Shown: positions 9,180-17,925 of the stretch, one piece after another
Layout: every line of letters starts with the position of its first letter
Numbering within the stretch: the first letter of the stretch is position 1
Source: an uncultured Shimia sp.
GTDB lineage: Bacteria > Pseudomonadota > Alphaproteobacteria > Rhodobacterales > Rhodobacteraceae
NCBI RefSeq assembly: GCF_947493595.1
Contig: NZ_CANLRL010000001.1
Coordinates: forward strand, 744,001 to 808,000
Reading direction: 5' to 3'
Length of the DNA stretch: 64,000 bases
Notes under the pieces: model-generated
Told to the model about the DNA's origin: nothing
Databases searched by the model: none
What the model saw: the letters and a program-made list of their open reading frames with translations, nothing else
Program-made: the position numbers and the translations under genes

Positions 9180-10331
9180 ATGAGTTTTTCACGTCGGAAT
9201 TTTCTGGTGGGGTTGTCGTCATTGGCACTGGCGGCCTGTCAGGGCACGTCGACCACGCCGTCGCGGCAGACGGCATCGATTGCCCAAGGGTTGCCGGTGG
9301 ATTTGCGCCCCACGCCTAACGGTGCCTATGATGCTTGGGTAGCAAGCTTTCGTGGGCGGGCGGCAAGCGCGGGGATCAGTGAGACCACGCTAAACGCAGC
9401 GTTTCGCAACACCGGGTATTTGCCGGGGGTGATCAAGCGCGATCGCAATCAGACCGAGTTTACTCGGACGCTGGAGGATTATCTGTCGATTGCCGCGTCT
9501 GATGAACGGATTGCCAAAGGCAAGGCGGCATTCGCGCGGCATGGCAGCACGCTGCGCAATCTGGAGCAAAGCTATGGTGTGGATGCGGAGATCATCTGTG
9601 CGATCTGGGGGCTGGAGAGCTATTACGGGGAGCGCAAAGGCGACATTCCGGTGATCTCGGCCACTTCGACGCTGGCCTTTGATGGGCGGCGGGGGAGTTT
9701 TTATGAGAAGCAGCTGATCGCGGCGCTGAAGATTTTGCAGAATGGCGACACTACGGTGGATCGCATGACCGGTAGCTGGGCCGGGGCGATGGGGCACACG
9801 CAGTTTATTCCCACGAGTTATCAAGCCTTTGCGGTGGATTACACCGGCGACGGGCGGCGGGATATCTGGTCTGATGATCCGTCCGATGCTTTGGCCTCCA
9901 CGGCGGCCTATTTGCAGCGCAATGGCTGGACACGTGGTGTGTCCTGGGGGCGGGAGCTACGCCCGGGCGAGAGCGCGGGGCGGGTGATCCAGCCGCAGGC
10001 CGGTGGCCCGCGGTTTGGCGTGAGTGGGAACTTCTCGGCGATCAAGCGTTATAACAACTCGGACAGTTACGCGATTGGCGTTGGGTATCTGGCGGATCGG
10101 ATTGGGGGTGGCGGGCCTTTGCGGACCGCGTTCCCGCCGGATCAGTATGGGCTCACCAAGGACGACCGGATTGCCTTGCAGTCTCGTTTGACAGCGCGGG
10201 GATTTGACACCGGTGGGGCGGATGGCGTTCTGGGTCCGAAGTCGCGCGCAGCCATTGCGGATTATCAGCGCAGTCGCGGGCTTGAGCCGACGGGCGATCC
10301 GTCTCAGGCATTGCTGGCTTCATTGGCTTGA
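9180..10331 (+). CDS. Lytic murein transglycosylase, MltB family, with peptidoglycan-binding domain
   Basis: This 383-aa enzyme cleaves the MurNAc-GlcNAc bond to give 1,6-anhydro ends. The N-terminus has a twin-arginine-like SRRNFLVGL stretch and a lipobox (LALAAC, Cys20), so it is probably a lipoprotein. The MltB catalytic domain covers ~45-310, with catalytic Glu146 in WGLESYYG and the conserved SWAGAMGHTQFIPTSY. Residues ~325-383 form a peptidoglycan_binding_1 domain (LQSRLTARGFDTGGADGVLG). The start at 9180 follows AAAAAGAGGCAGTTGGT. Confidence 0.92.
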   Translation: MSFSRRNFLVGLSSLALAACQGTSTTPSRQTASIAQGLPVDLRPTPNGAYDAWVASFRGRAASAGISETTLNAAFRNTGYLPGVIKRDRNQTEFTRTLEDYLSIAASDERIAKGKAAFARHGSTLRNLEQSYGVDAEIICAIWGLESYYGERKGDIPVISATSTLAFDGRRGSFYEKQLIAALKILQNGDTTVDRMTGSWAGAMGHTQFIPTSYQAFAVDYTGDGRRDIWSDDPSDALASTAAYLQRNGWTRGVSWGRELRPGESAGRVIQPQAGGPRFGVSGNFSAIKRYNNSDSYAIGVGYLADRIGGGGPLRTAFPPDQYGLTKDDRIALQSRLTARGFDTGGADGVLGPKSRAAIADYQRSRGLEPTGDPSQALLASLA

Positions 10332-10335
10332 TATG

Positions 10336-10368
10336 AAAAAGGCGCCCCGTGAAGGAGCGCCCTTTTTT
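10336..10368. terminator. Terminator between the transglycosylase and aldolase genes
   Basis: The arms GGCGCCCC and GGAGCGCC pair with one mismatch, flanked by AAAAA on the left and CTTTTTT on the right. It can act on both converging genes. Confidence 0.85.
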
Positions 10369-10386
10369 GATGTTTGTCGCTGTGGC

Positions 10387-11280
10387 TTAGCCTGCGATGG
10401 AAGCCTGGTAGATGCCTTCGATGCTGTCTGCGATGGTAGCGGCAAACTCGTCGTCGCTTTGTTGCGCAGAGAGGCCTTCGGTCAGGGCGCGGGAGAAGCT
10501 GGCGATCATGCCGGTGTTCTCTGCCAGTTTGGCATTGGCTTCTTCGCGGGTGTAGCCGCCGGAGAGTGCCACGACCTTCATCACGCGGGGGTGATCTACC
10601 AGCGATTTGTACTGGTTGGCGTTGTTGGGCAGGGTCAGTTTCAACATGACCTGCTGATTTTCGGGCAGGATGTCCAGCGCGGCGGTCAGCTCGGTCAGAA
10701 GGATGTCTTCCGCTTCGGCCTTATCTGCGATGGAGATGGTCACTTCCGGCTCGATGATCGGCATCAGGCCGTGGCTGATGATTTGTTCACCCACCATGAA
10801 TTGCTGCGCGACGATGGCGCGGATGCCGTCGGCGTTGGCAGCGGAAATAACGGAGCGCATTTTTGTGCCAAACACACCTTTGGCCGCCGCGCGTTCGCAG
10901 AGCGTGTCGAGCTCTGGCATCGGCTTCATCATCTGAACACCGTTTTCTTCCGCTTCGAGGCCTTTGTCGACTTTCAGGAAGGGCACAACGCCGCGCTGTT
11001 CCCACATGTAGGTGGGGGTCGGGGTGCCGTCGATGTCGCGGTCCATGGTCATTTCAAACAGGATCGCGCCGACCACTTTGTCGCCGGTGAAGGCTGGGGC
11101 CTGTGCGATGCGGGAGCGCATGCCGTGGATAAGGTCAAACATCTCTTCGTCGTTGCTGTATCCGTCGGATTCGATCCCGTAGAGGCCAAGCGCCTTTGGA
11201 GTGGAGCCACCGGATTGGTCGAGCGCCGCGATGAAGCCTTGGCCGTTGGAGATTTTTTCTGCTTGAGCTTGGTTTGACAT
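10387..11280 (-). CDS. Fructose-bisphosphate aldolase, class I
   Basis: This 297-aa cytoplasmic aldolase splits or forms fructose 1,6-bisphosphate in glycolysis and gluconeogenesis. Class I signatures include GFIAALDQSGGSTPKAL near the N-terminus, FEMTMDRDIDG, LKVDKGLE, PIIEPEVTI, and the VMLKLTLP stretch expected to hold the Schiff-base lysine. The length is typical of bacterial class I enzymes; it is not the metal-dependent class II. It lies downstream of pgk on the same strand with a 167-bp gap that contains no visible gene. Confidence 0.92.
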   Translation of the reverse strand: MSNQAQAEKISNGQGFIAALDQSGGSTPKALGLYGIESDGYSNDEEMFDLIHGMRSRIAQAPAFTGDKVVGAILFEMTMDRDIDGTPTPTYMWEQRGVVPFLKVDKGLEAEENGVQMMKPMPELDTLCERAAAKGVFGTKMRSVISAANADGIRAIVAQQFMVGEQIISHGLMPIIEPEVTISIADKAEAEDILLTELTAALDILPENQQVMLKLTLPNNANQYKSLVDHPRVMKVVALSGGYTREEANAKLAENTGMIASFSRALTEGLSAQQSDDEFAATIADSIEGIYQASIAG

Positions 11281-11447
11281 ATCTGTCCCCAGTCAAAAAG
11301 TGGTTGTGAATAAAGGGTTAAAGCCCCGTTGCCTAAGCTCATAGAGGAGCAGGACAACGGGTGCAATTGTGGTGGCGCTACCGCTCATTAATTTGAGGGT
11401 CGGATTAATTTTGCGCCTTTGTTTTGCGCGATATGTGCAAAACTGAC

Positions 11448-12638
11448 TTACTGATTGAGCGCGGCAACCCCGGGCAGTTCTTTGCCTTCCATCCACTCCA
11501 GGAACGCGCCGCCTGCGGTGGAGATGTAGCTGAAGTCTGCTGCAGCGCCGGAGGCGTTAAGGGCGGCAACAGTGTCACCACCACCGGCGACAGAAACCAG
11601 TTTACCTGCTTTTGTCAGGGCGGCGGCTTGCAGGGCGGCGGCGTCAGTTGCCGCGTTGAAAGGCTCAATCTCAAAGGCGCCCATCGGGCCGTTCCAAATC
11701 AGGGTTTTGGAAGCTTCAAACACCTCAGCCACTTTGGCAACAGTCGCAGGGCCGGCATCCAAGATCATGGCGTCCGCTGGGCAGGCGTCCGCGGCAACGG
11801 TTTCATTGGCGGCGTTGGCGGCAAACTCGCGCGCCACAACCACGTCGGTGGGCAGCACAATGGCGCAGCCTGCGGCTTTGGCTTTGGCGAGGATTTCGGA
11901 CGCGGTGTCGGTCATGTCGTGCTCAGCCAGCGATTTGCCTACGTCGATGCCTTGCGCCGCGAGGAAGGTGTTGGCCATGCCGCCGCCAATCACGATGTTG
12001 TCGACCTTAGAGACCAGATTGCCAAGCAGTTCCAATTTGGTGGAGACTTTGGCGCCGCCAACAACAGCGGTCACCGGGAGCACCGGATCAGCCAAGGCAC
12101 TTTCCAGGGCTGAGAGTTCGGCCTGCATCAAGCGGCCGGCGCAGGCGGGCAGGGCGTGGGCCAGGCCGCAGGTGGAGCTGTGGGCGCGGTGGGCGGCGGA
12201 GAAGGCGTCGTTGCAGAAGACATCGCCGAGTTTTGCCATGGCGGCGGTCAGATCGGCGTCGTTTTTGGTTTCGCCTGCGTGGTAGCGGGTGTTTTCCAGC
12301 AGAAGCACATCACCTTCCGCCAGCGCATTGACAGCGGCTTCGGCGGCGGGACCAACACAGTCAGCGGCAAACATCATCTTGGTGCCAAAGGCAGCCTCAA
12401 GCGCAGGGACCAGCTGTTGCAGAGACATTTCTGGTACGCGCTCGCCTTTGGGGCGGCCAAAGTGCGCCAGAAGGATCGGCTTGCCACCGGAGGCAAGTAT
12501 GTCCCTCACTGTCGGCACAATGCGGTCGATGCGGGTGGTGTCGGTGACTTGGCCATCAGCAACCGGGACGTTGATGTCCACACGGGTCAGCACATTTTTG
12601 CCGCTCAGCTGCATTTCATCGAGGGTCTTCCACGCCAT
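11448..12638 (-). CDS. pgk: Phosphoglycerate kinase
   Basis: This 396-aa glycolytic enzyme interconverts 1,3-bisphosphoglycerate and 3-phosphoglycerate with ADP/ATP. Seen motifs are [11 protein letters not shown] and IDRIVPTVR in the N-domain (substrate binding), [32 protein letters not shown], and the C-terminal nucleotide motif [11 protein letters not shown]. The start is the ATG at 12638 (MAWKTLDEM); five more codons can be read upstream but include the GGAGA ribosome site. A sigma70-like promoter is visible at 12672-12699. It is divergent from ppiB. Confidence 0.96.
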   Translation of the reverse strand: MAWKTLDEMQLSGKNVLTRVDINVPVADGQVTDTTRIDRIVPTVRDILASGGKPILLAHFGRPKGERVPEMSLQQLVPALEAAFGTKMMFAADCVGPAAEAAVNALAEGDVLLLENTRYHAGETKNDADLTAAMAKLGDVFCNDAFSAAHRAHSSTCGLAHALPACAGRLMQAELSALESALADPVLPVTAVVGGAKVSTKLELLGNLVSKVDNIVIGGGMANTFLAAQGIDVGKSLAEHDMTDTASEILAKAKAAGCAIVLPTDVVVAREFAANAANETVAADACPADAMILDAGPATVAKVAEVFEASKTLIWNGPMGAFEIEPFNAATDAAALQAAALTKAGKLVSVAGGGDTVAALNASGAAADFSYISTAGGAFLEWMEGKELPGVAALNQ

Positions 12639-12671
12639 GGTCTCAATCTCCAAAGAAAATCCGTTGCCGCA

Positions 12672-12699
12672 TTCCTAGCGCACTGGGACATAGGGTCAA
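12672..12699 (-). promoter_or_regulatory. Candidate sigma70 promoter of pgk
   Basis: On the minus strand TTGACC (-35) and TAGGAA (-10) are separated by 16 bases, about 35 bp upstream of the pgk start codon. It is inferred from consensus only. Confidence 0.45.
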
Positions 12700-12706
12700 C
12701 GCTCTC

Positions 12707-12734
12707 TTGGCATTCGCCGACGGGATGTTTAACT
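12707..12734 (+). promoter_or_regulatory. Candidate sigma70 promoter of the cyclophilin pair
   Basis: TTGGCA (-35) and TTAACT (-10) are separated by 16 bases and lie 33 bp upstream of the ppiB start. They sit back to back with the pgk promoter. Inferred from consensus only. Confidence 0.4.
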
Positions 12735-12767
12735 ACGGGGCAAGTATTTACATTGAGGAGCGCCAAC

Positions 12768-13280
12768 ATGGCTGAGATCAAAGATCCTGAGAACACAATC
12801 CTGATGGAACTGACCGGTGGTACAGTTGTTATCGAGCTGCTGCCGGATGTGGCACCAGGACATGCTGAGCGTATGAAAGAGCTGGCGCGGTCTGGTCAGT
12901 ACGACAACGTGGCGTTCCACCGTGTGATCGACGGCTTCATGGCGCAAACGGGTGATGTGGCCAACGGCAACATGGAAAAAGATTTCAACCTGCGTATGGC
13001 GGGCACTGGCGGTTCTGATTTGCCAGACCTGAAGGCCGAGTTCTCCAAGCTGCCACATGACCGTGGCACATTGGGCGCGGCACGGAGCCAGATGCCTGAT
13101 TCAGCGAACAGCCAGTTCTTCATCAACTTCAAAGACAACCACTTCCTGAACGGCCAATACACTGTTTATGGCCGTGTGATTGAGGGTATGGATCACGTCG
13201 ATGCAATCGTGAAAGGCGAGCCACCTGCGAATCCAGATCGCATGATCAGCGTGAAGGTGGCAGCAGATGTCGATGCTTAA
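12768..13280 (+). CDS. ppiB: Peptidyl-prolyl cis-trans isomerase, cyclophilin type, cytoplasmic
   Basis: This 170-aa cyclophilin isomerises Xaa-Pro bonds. The core motifs are FHRVIDGFMAQTGD, ARSQMPDSANSQFFINF and FLNGQYTVYGRVIEGMD. There is no signal peptide, so it acts in the cytoplasm. The start is the ATG at 12768 behind GAGGAGCGCCAAC. The frame is open far upstream across pgk, but that is antisense coding shadow. The stop codon lies inside the next gene: the last 14 bases overlap the periplasmic cyclophilin, which suggests translational coupling. Confidence 0.95.
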   Translation: MAEIKDPENTILMELTGGTVVIELLPDVAPGHAERMKELARSGQYDNVAFHRVIDGFMAQTGDVANGNMEKDFNLRMAGTGGSDLPDLKAEFSKLPHDRGTLGAARSQMPDSANSQFFINFKDNHFLNGQYTVYGRVIEGMDHVDAIVKGEPPANPDRMISVKVAADVDA

Positions 13281-13818
13281 GCTTGCAGCGGCCTTTGCCG
13301 TGATGGCCAGCCCTGCGTTGGCTGCTGGTCTTCAGATTGAGGTGGAAGGTGAGGCCAATGGCGTTATCACCATCGATCTGTTAGAAGATGTGGCCCCTAA
13401 GCATGTTGAACAGATCACCGCTTTGGCAGCCGAAGGCCAGTATGATGGCGTGGTGTTCCACCGCGTGATTGACGGCTTTATGGCGCAAACGGGTGATGTG
13501 AAGTTTGGCAAGGTTGGCGAAGACATGCGTATGGCGGGGCGGGGCGGTTCCGATCGTCCGGACCTGCCTGCGGAGTTCTCTGACATCAACTACGACCGTG
13601 GTGTTGTTGGCATGGCGCGCAGCCAGAACCCGAACTCGGCCAACAGCCAGTTCTTTATCATGTTTGCTCCGGGTCCGTTTTTGAATGGTCAATATACCGT
13701 TGTGGGTCAGGTGACCGATGGCATGGACGTTGTGGACGCGATCAAACGCGGTACTGGTCAAAACGGCGCCGTTGTTGGTCAGCCGGACATGATGAAGAAA
13801 GTCACCGTGACCGAGTGA
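13267..13818 (+). CDS. ppiA: Peptidyl-prolyl cis-trans isomerase, cyclophilin type, periplasmic
   Basis: This 183-aa paralogue of the preceding cyclophilin has the same core (FHRVIDGFMAQTGD, ARSQNPNSANSQFFIMF, FLNGQYTVVGQV). It adds a signal peptide (MSMLKLAAAFAVMASPALAA, cleavage after Ala-Leu-Ala), so it works in the periplasm. The start overlaps the ppiB end by 14 bases; an ATG two codons later (13273) is an alternative. The pair probably arose by tandem duplication. Confidence 0.92.
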   Translation: MSMLKLAAAFAVMASPALAAGLQIEVEGEANGVITIDLLEDVAPKHVEQITALAAEGQYDGVVFHRVIDGFMAQTGDVKFGKVGEDMRMAGRGGSDRPDLPAEFSDINYDRGVVGMARSQNPNSANSQFFIMFAPGPFLNGQYTVVGQVTDGMDVVDAIKRGTGQNGAVVGQPDMMKKVTVTE

Positions 13819-13847
13819 TCTGCGTCGCGCCCTTGGCGTGATGGATG

Positions 13848-13891
13848 AAAAAAAGGCCCATCGCAGGGATTGCGGTGGGCCTTTTGTTTTT
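13848..13891. terminator. Terminator between ppiA and the methyltransferase gene
   Basis: An 11-bp stem GGCCCATCGCA / TGCGGTGGGCC (one G-T pair) is preceded by an A-run and followed by TTTTGTTTTT. Confidence 0.88.
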
Positions 13892-13908
13892 GATTTCGTG
13901 TGTGCGCT

Positions 13909-15129
13909 TTAGTGTACCGGACGCTCGGAGGAGGGGGGCTCCTGCGTGTCCGGCACAAACCACGACGGCGTGACCTCAGGCACCGGTGCAAATGTGCTGT
14001 GGCTGTTCACGCCACGCTGCCAGATGATTGGGCGCTCTGCTGGAGAAGTGTCGTGGATCGACACGCTGAGCTTTGTGGCGTCGTGCTGCGCGGTGATGGT
14101 GACTTGGGAGCCAACGCTGACTGGCGTGGACTGGTCCAGAAGATAGGAGAAGCGCCCCCAGTGGCCGTCGGTGTTCAGGTCGTTGGAGACTGAGATGCCA
14201 GGTGCCAGCACCATGTCGAAGCTGACCACAACGGCGTGGGCGGTGCCCACAGTGGTGCAGAACAGCGGCAGGGTGGTTTTGCCGTGGGACATGTCCGGGC
14301 GGGTGAAGTCGAAGTGGAACAGATCGCTGGTTGGGCCTAAGGGACGTAGACCGCAAGCAGCGGAGTCGTTGGGGGTGACTTGGGCGACATTGGCAAACTT
14401 GTGGAAGGCGGAGAGGTCAAAGCCTTCGGCCTCAAGCGGGCGGTATTGATTGCGCAGGGCGGCGCTTTCCACCAGCTGCGCCTTGAGTGTACCGCTTTCG
14501 GGCACGGCACGGGCGTTGGGTTTGGCAAGATGCTCCATGGCATGGGTCAGCGTGGCAAGCGCGCCTTCGCCCAAGAGGTTGCTGTCGACAATTTCTGAAA
14601 CAACCACATCGGCACGATCCGGTAGGTCTTCGCCGATGATCAACTCGTGGGACCACTTGGATAGGACTGTGATTTTTTCGCTGAGGCCATTGTCGGCGAT
14701 CACCTGTTTGGCAGCGGCCGCAATCAGCGGCTGGCCTTCGATGGCGTAGACATGTTTGGCCCCGGCGCGGGCGGCAAGCATGGCGGTGAGACCGGCGCCA
14801 CAGCCGATGTCAAGCACGATGTCGCCGGGCTGAACTTTGGCGGCGATGGCCTTGGCGTAGGCTTGGTTGCGCACGGTGTCGGCCAGCATGGGGAAGTGCC
14901 AGCGGGGCACAAACATCTGATGCAATTGCTCTTTCAGGAGATGCGCCGCGTGGTGATGCGGGTCTTTCTCAAGCGCTTGGGCCAGCAGATTGGAGGCGTG
15001 TACGCCGCCGTCGCCTAAGGGGGCGTTTTCGGCAAGGGCCACAAGGCTGTTTGCATCCAGCATCTCAAAACGGGGTTCAAACTCGGCAATGAGATCGAGG
15101 TCGGCGGCAGAGGGTTGTTCTTCTAACAA
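13909..15129 (-). CDS. PRMT7-like class I SAM methyltransferase
   Basis: This protein is about 406 aa. Residues ~40-70 are a short helical lead-in with repeat-like character (LLAQALEKDPHHHAAHLL). The Rossmann core follows with VLDIGCGAGLTAMLAARAGA (SAM site, ~105-124) and the acidic Glu131 after AIEG. The stretch SEIVDSNLLGEGAL carries Glu179 and Glu188, nine residues apart, as in the double-E loop of protein arginine methyltransferases. It resembles the PRMT7 version. AVPESGTLKAQLVES and a C-terminal beta-barrel-like half also fit. The substrate is unknown. The first usable codon is a TTG at 15129 behind AAGGAAAATTAAAG, so the start is not certain. Confidence 0.75.
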   Translation of the reverse strand: MLEEQPSAADLDLIAEFEPRFEMLDANSLVALAENAPLGDGGVHASNLLAQALEKDPHHHAAHLLKEQLHQMFVPRWHFPMLADTVRNQAYAKAIAAKVQPGDIVLDIGCGAGLTAMLAARAGAKHVYAIEGQPLIAAAAKQVIADNGLSEKITVLSKWSHELIIGEDLPDRADVVVSEIVDSNLLGEGALATLTHAMEHLAKPNARAVPESGTLKAQLVESAALRNQYRPLEAEGFDLSAFHKFANVAQVTPNDSAACGLRPLGPTSDLFHFDFTRPDMSHGKTTLPLFCTTVGTAHAVVVSFDMVLAPGISVSNDLNTDGHWGRFSYLLDQSTPVSVGSQVTITAQHDATKLSVSIHDTSPAERPIIWQRGVNSHSTFAPVPEVTPSWFVPDTQEPPSSERPVH

Positions 15130-15281
15130 CTTTAATTTTCCTTTTTTGAGGCAAATGCTGCGGAGCTAGCTATGCGACAGAGGGATTGAGGATTGGTAAA
15201 GGCGTCTCACATCTGCGTGTGCGGGCTGGCGCGGGCTCAGAATTCGGCGCAGGCTTTTGAGAAGCGCGGGAGGGTAGGGCT

Positions 15282-16262
15282 ATGGCATTGAAACGATTGG
15301 GACGTTTGGCGGCGGCGGTTGCGGTTTTGGCGCTTGGTGGGACGGCTTGGGCCGATCCGAGTTTCTGGAAACATGAGTGGCCGGAGACGGATTTTTCCCG
15401 AACCAGCATCAACAATTGGGTTGAGATCATGAGTGGCGGGCCGCCCAAAGATGGGATTCCGGCGCTGAGTGATCCGCAGTTCATTCGTGTGGGCGATGAG
15501 AGTCGGATTGGGGATCGCGAGCCGGTGGTGACGGTGGAAATGCCCGGTGAGCTGCCGCGGGCCTATCCGATTCGCTATCTAACCTGGCATGAGATTGTGA
15601 ACGATCAGGTTGGCAAGACACCCATTGCGGTGACCTTTTGCCCGTTGTGCAATTCGGCGATCACCTTTGATCGGCGTGCCAAGGGCAAAGTGCTGACGCT
15701 TGGGGTGTCGGGCAAGCTGCGCAACAGCGATATGGTGATGTATGACCGCGAGACCCAGAGTTGGTGGCAGCAAGCGATTGGCACTGGGATCGTCGGCGAG
15801 ATGACCGGGGTGACGCTGAAGGCGTTGCCCACCTGGATGGAGAGCTGGGCGCAGTTTAAGGCGCGGCATCCGGAGGGGTTGGTGATGGCGGAGCCACCGT
15901 ATAATCGCGACTACGGGCGCAATCCCTATGTGCGCTATGACAGCTCGGCGCGGCCGTTTTTGTACAGCGGGGAGAACCCGCCTCACGGGGTGCCGCCTTT
16001 GGTGCGGGTTGTGCGCGTGGGGGATCGGGCCTGGCCGATGACGCGATTGGCAGAGAAAGGCAAAGTGTCAGAAGCGGGGATTACGATTTCCTGGCAGGCG
16101 GGGCAGGCTTCGGCTTTGGACAAGGCCAACATCGGCAAGAGCAAAGATGTCGGCACTATTCGGGTGAAGGACACCAGTGGTAAGGATGTGCCACATGATG
16201 TGCTGTTCGCCTTTGCCTTTCATGCCTTTTGGCCGGATGGGCAATGGATGTTAGGGAAGTAG
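15282..16262 (+). CDS. DUF3179 domain-containing secreted protein
   Basis: This 326-aa protein has a signal peptide (residues 1-24, ending GGTAWA-D). The DUF3179 core includes AYPIRYLTWHEIVND, VTFCPLCNSAITFDR with its CxxC pair, GKLRNSDMVMYDRETQSWWQQ and GEMTGVTLK. The family is widespread in marine bacteria and archaea without a settled function. The CxxC could bind metal or be redox active. The start is the ATG at 15282 after GGGAGGGTAGGGCT. It is divergent from the methyltransferase gene. Confidence 0.85.
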   Translation: MALKRLGRLAAAVAVLALGGTAWADPSFWKHEWPETDFSRTSINNWVEIMSGGPPKDGIPALSDPQFIRVGDESRIGDREPVVTVEMPGELPRAYPIRYLTWHEIVNDQVGKTPIAVTFCPLCNSAITFDRRAKGKVLTLGVSGKLRNSDMVMYDRETQSWWQQAIGTGIVGEMTGVTLKALPTWMESWAQFKARHPEGLVMAEPPYNRDYGRNPYVRYDSSARPFLYSGENPPHGVPPLVRVVRVGDRAWPMTRLAEKGKVSEAGITISWQAGQASALDKANIGKSKDVGTIRVKDTSGKDVPHDVLFAFAFHAFWPDGQWMLGK

Positions 16263-16345
16263 GTTCGCCGTCCAGTCTGTCACATTGATTTTGTTTTGCT
16301 TTTTTGCGTTACTGGGCATCAAAGGTCCACTACGGGGAAAGCACC

Positions 16346-16705
16346 ATGCAGAGCACATTGTCTGAAGACGCATTGGCGGTGATGCCGTTTTGGGTCACGG
16401 GGCCCGGGCAGACGGATGGGTTCATGTGGACCGTTGCTGTGGTGTTGGTTGCCGTGTTGATTGGGTTTGGCGCGCTGTATTTCACCATTCAGGCCATTCC
16501 TGACCGCATGGCGACAGGGGCGCATAAGGTCCAGATGCAACTGGTGAGCATGTTGGGATTGGTATCACTATTCACTATGAACAACGCTTTTTGGATCGCC
16601 GCCATTTTGATTGCCGCGGTGCCGCTGCATGAGGTGTTCCCAGCCTTTAAGGCGTCCATGGACACTGTGCCTGAGACCGATGTCGAGGAGACAGCTGATG
16701 CTTGA
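16346..16705 (+). CDS. Small inner-membrane protein, YiaW/DUF3302-like
   Basis: This 119-aa protein has two membrane segments (~24-46, MWTVAVVLVAVLIGFGALYF; ~68-90, LVSLFTMNNAFWIAAILIAAV). The stretch around AIPDR...GLVSLFT resembles E. coli YiaW (DUF3302), which is encoded next to the HlyD-type YiaV. The same arrangement occurs here, with an 8-base overlap to the HlyD gene. The ATG at 16346 behind GGGGAAAGCACC was chosen over an in-frame start 42 bases earlier. The function is unknown; it probably forms an envelope complex with the next protein. Confidence 0.65.
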   Translation: MQSTLSEDALAVMPFWVTGPGQTDGFMWTVAVVLVAVLIGFGALYFTIQAIPDRMATGAHKVQMQLVSMLGLVSLFTMNNAFWIAAILIAAVPLHEVFPAFKASMDTVPETDVEETADA

Positions 16706-17924
16706 GCTGATCTTCTCCGCCTTGATCACGATTTTGCCGGACTACCTGTATCGACGCTACAGGCAGGGCAAGCGTATTGGTCATGAAATCACGTTGTTCA
16801 ACGTGTGGTATGAGTTGCGCTGGGGGCTGACCTCCTGTGCGGTGCTTGCGATTGCGCTGATCACTGTGATTTTTCATTTTCACCCGGCCGCGACCAGCGT
16901 GTCTGCGCCGTTCCGCACGGTGTCCATTTTGTCAGAACGGGCCGGGCGCGTGGCTGAGGTTTATGTGAACAACAACGATCAGGTGAAGGCCGGGGATGCG
17001 ATTTTCCGACTGGATACCAGCCGACAAGAGGCGTCGGCGGAAACGGCGCGCCGTCGTATTGCCGAGGTGGAAGCGACGTTGGATGCCGGCGCAGAAGACA
17101 TCGCAGTGGCCCAGGCGCAAGTGTTGTCGGCCGAGGCGGCGTTTTTGCAGGCGCAGGACGATCTGCAGCGGCGGCAAGACGTGGCACGGCGAAACGAGAC
17201 AGTGGTTAGCGAGCAAGAGTTGCAGCGTCTGACATCTGCTGTGACGCAGGCCGAGGGCGTCTATGACGGGGCGCAGGCGGCGTTGCGGGGCATTGAAGCG
17301 CGGGTCGCGGAGGTCTTGCCGGCCCAAAAATCAAGTGCCGAGGCGATGTTGGCGGAGGCGCTGACAGAAATTCGCCTGTCGACAGTGACGGCCGAAGTGG
17401 ACGGGGCGGTGACGCAGTTTTTGTTGAAGCCGGGGGATTTGGTGAACCCGATCCTGCGTCCGGCGGGCATTTTGGTTCCGGATGTGACAGGTCAAGGGCG
17501 GTTCATTGCGACGTTCAAACAGATCGCGACGCCTGTGCTGAAGGATGGCATGTTGGTGGAAATTACCTGCGCCGCCAAGCCGTTGGAGGTCATTCCTATG
17601 GTGATTTCAGAGCGCCAGCGTGTGGTGGCGGCTGGCCAGTTTCGACCGGGAGATGCGTTGCAAGATGCGTTAGAGCGGCAGCGCAAAGGCTCGGTTCTGG
17701 TATTCCTGGAGCCGGTCTACGCGGGGCATACCGATGACATTCCGCCCGGCAGCGCCTGTGTCGGGATGGCCTATTCCAACCGGGGTTTGGAGATGGCCGC
17801 CGGTGAGATCACTGGTTTTGCGCGACTGACCACGTCGATTGTGGATGGCATGGGCATTGCCAATGCCATCCTGATGCGGGCGCAAGCGATCCTGTTGCCG
17901 GTGCGCACGCTGGTGTTCAACTGA
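16698..17924 (+). CDS. HlyD-family membrane fusion protein, YiaV/YibH-like
   Basis: This 408-aa protein has one N-terminal membrane segment at ~37-59 (LTSCAVLAIALITVIF). A biotinyl-lipoyl-like half follows (RVAEVYVNNNDQVKAGDAIFRLD), then a long coiled-coil hairpin (~100-205), the second lipoyl half (TVTAEVDGAVTQFLLKPGD), and a beta-barrel domain to the end. These are periplasmic adaptors of transporters, but no transporter gene is adjacent. The start overlaps the previous stop by 8 bases, so an upstream reading that begins at 16611 was rejected. The partner is likely the small membrane protein before it, as in YiaWV. Confidence 0.82.
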   Translation: MLELIFSALITILPDYLYRRYRQGKRIGHEITLFNVWYELRWGLTSCAVLAIALITVIFHFHPAATSVSAPFRTVSILSERAGRVAEVYVNNNDQVKAGDAIFRLDTSRQEASAETARRRIAEVEATLDAGAEDIAVAQAQVLSAEAAFLQAQDDLQRRQDVARRNETVVSEQELQRLTSAVTQAEGVYDGAQAALRGIEARVAEVLPAQKSSAEAMLAEALTEIRLSTVTAEVDGAVTQFLLKPGDLVNPILRPAGILVPDVTGQGRFIATFKQIATPVLKDGMLVEITCAAKPLEVIPMVISERQRVVAAGQFRPGDALQDALERQRKGSVLVFLEPVYAGHTDDIPPGSACVGMAYSNRGLEMAAGEITGFARLTTSIVDGMGIANAILMRAQAILLPVRTLVFN

Positions 17925-17925
17925 C

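Noticed and set aside
10204-11277. Open frame of ~357 codons on the plus strand
   Set aside because: It runs opposite to the aldolase gene and starts inside the transglycosylase gene; no independent signals.
11325-11361. CCCGTTG / CAACGGG inverted repeat between pgk and the aldolase gene
   Set aside because: The 23-base separation and missing T-run do not support a terminator; no riboswitch core was recognised.
12156-12767. In-frame upstream extension of ppiB
   Set aside because: Homology to cyclophilins starts at 12768, with a good ribosome site; the extension only mirrors pgk.
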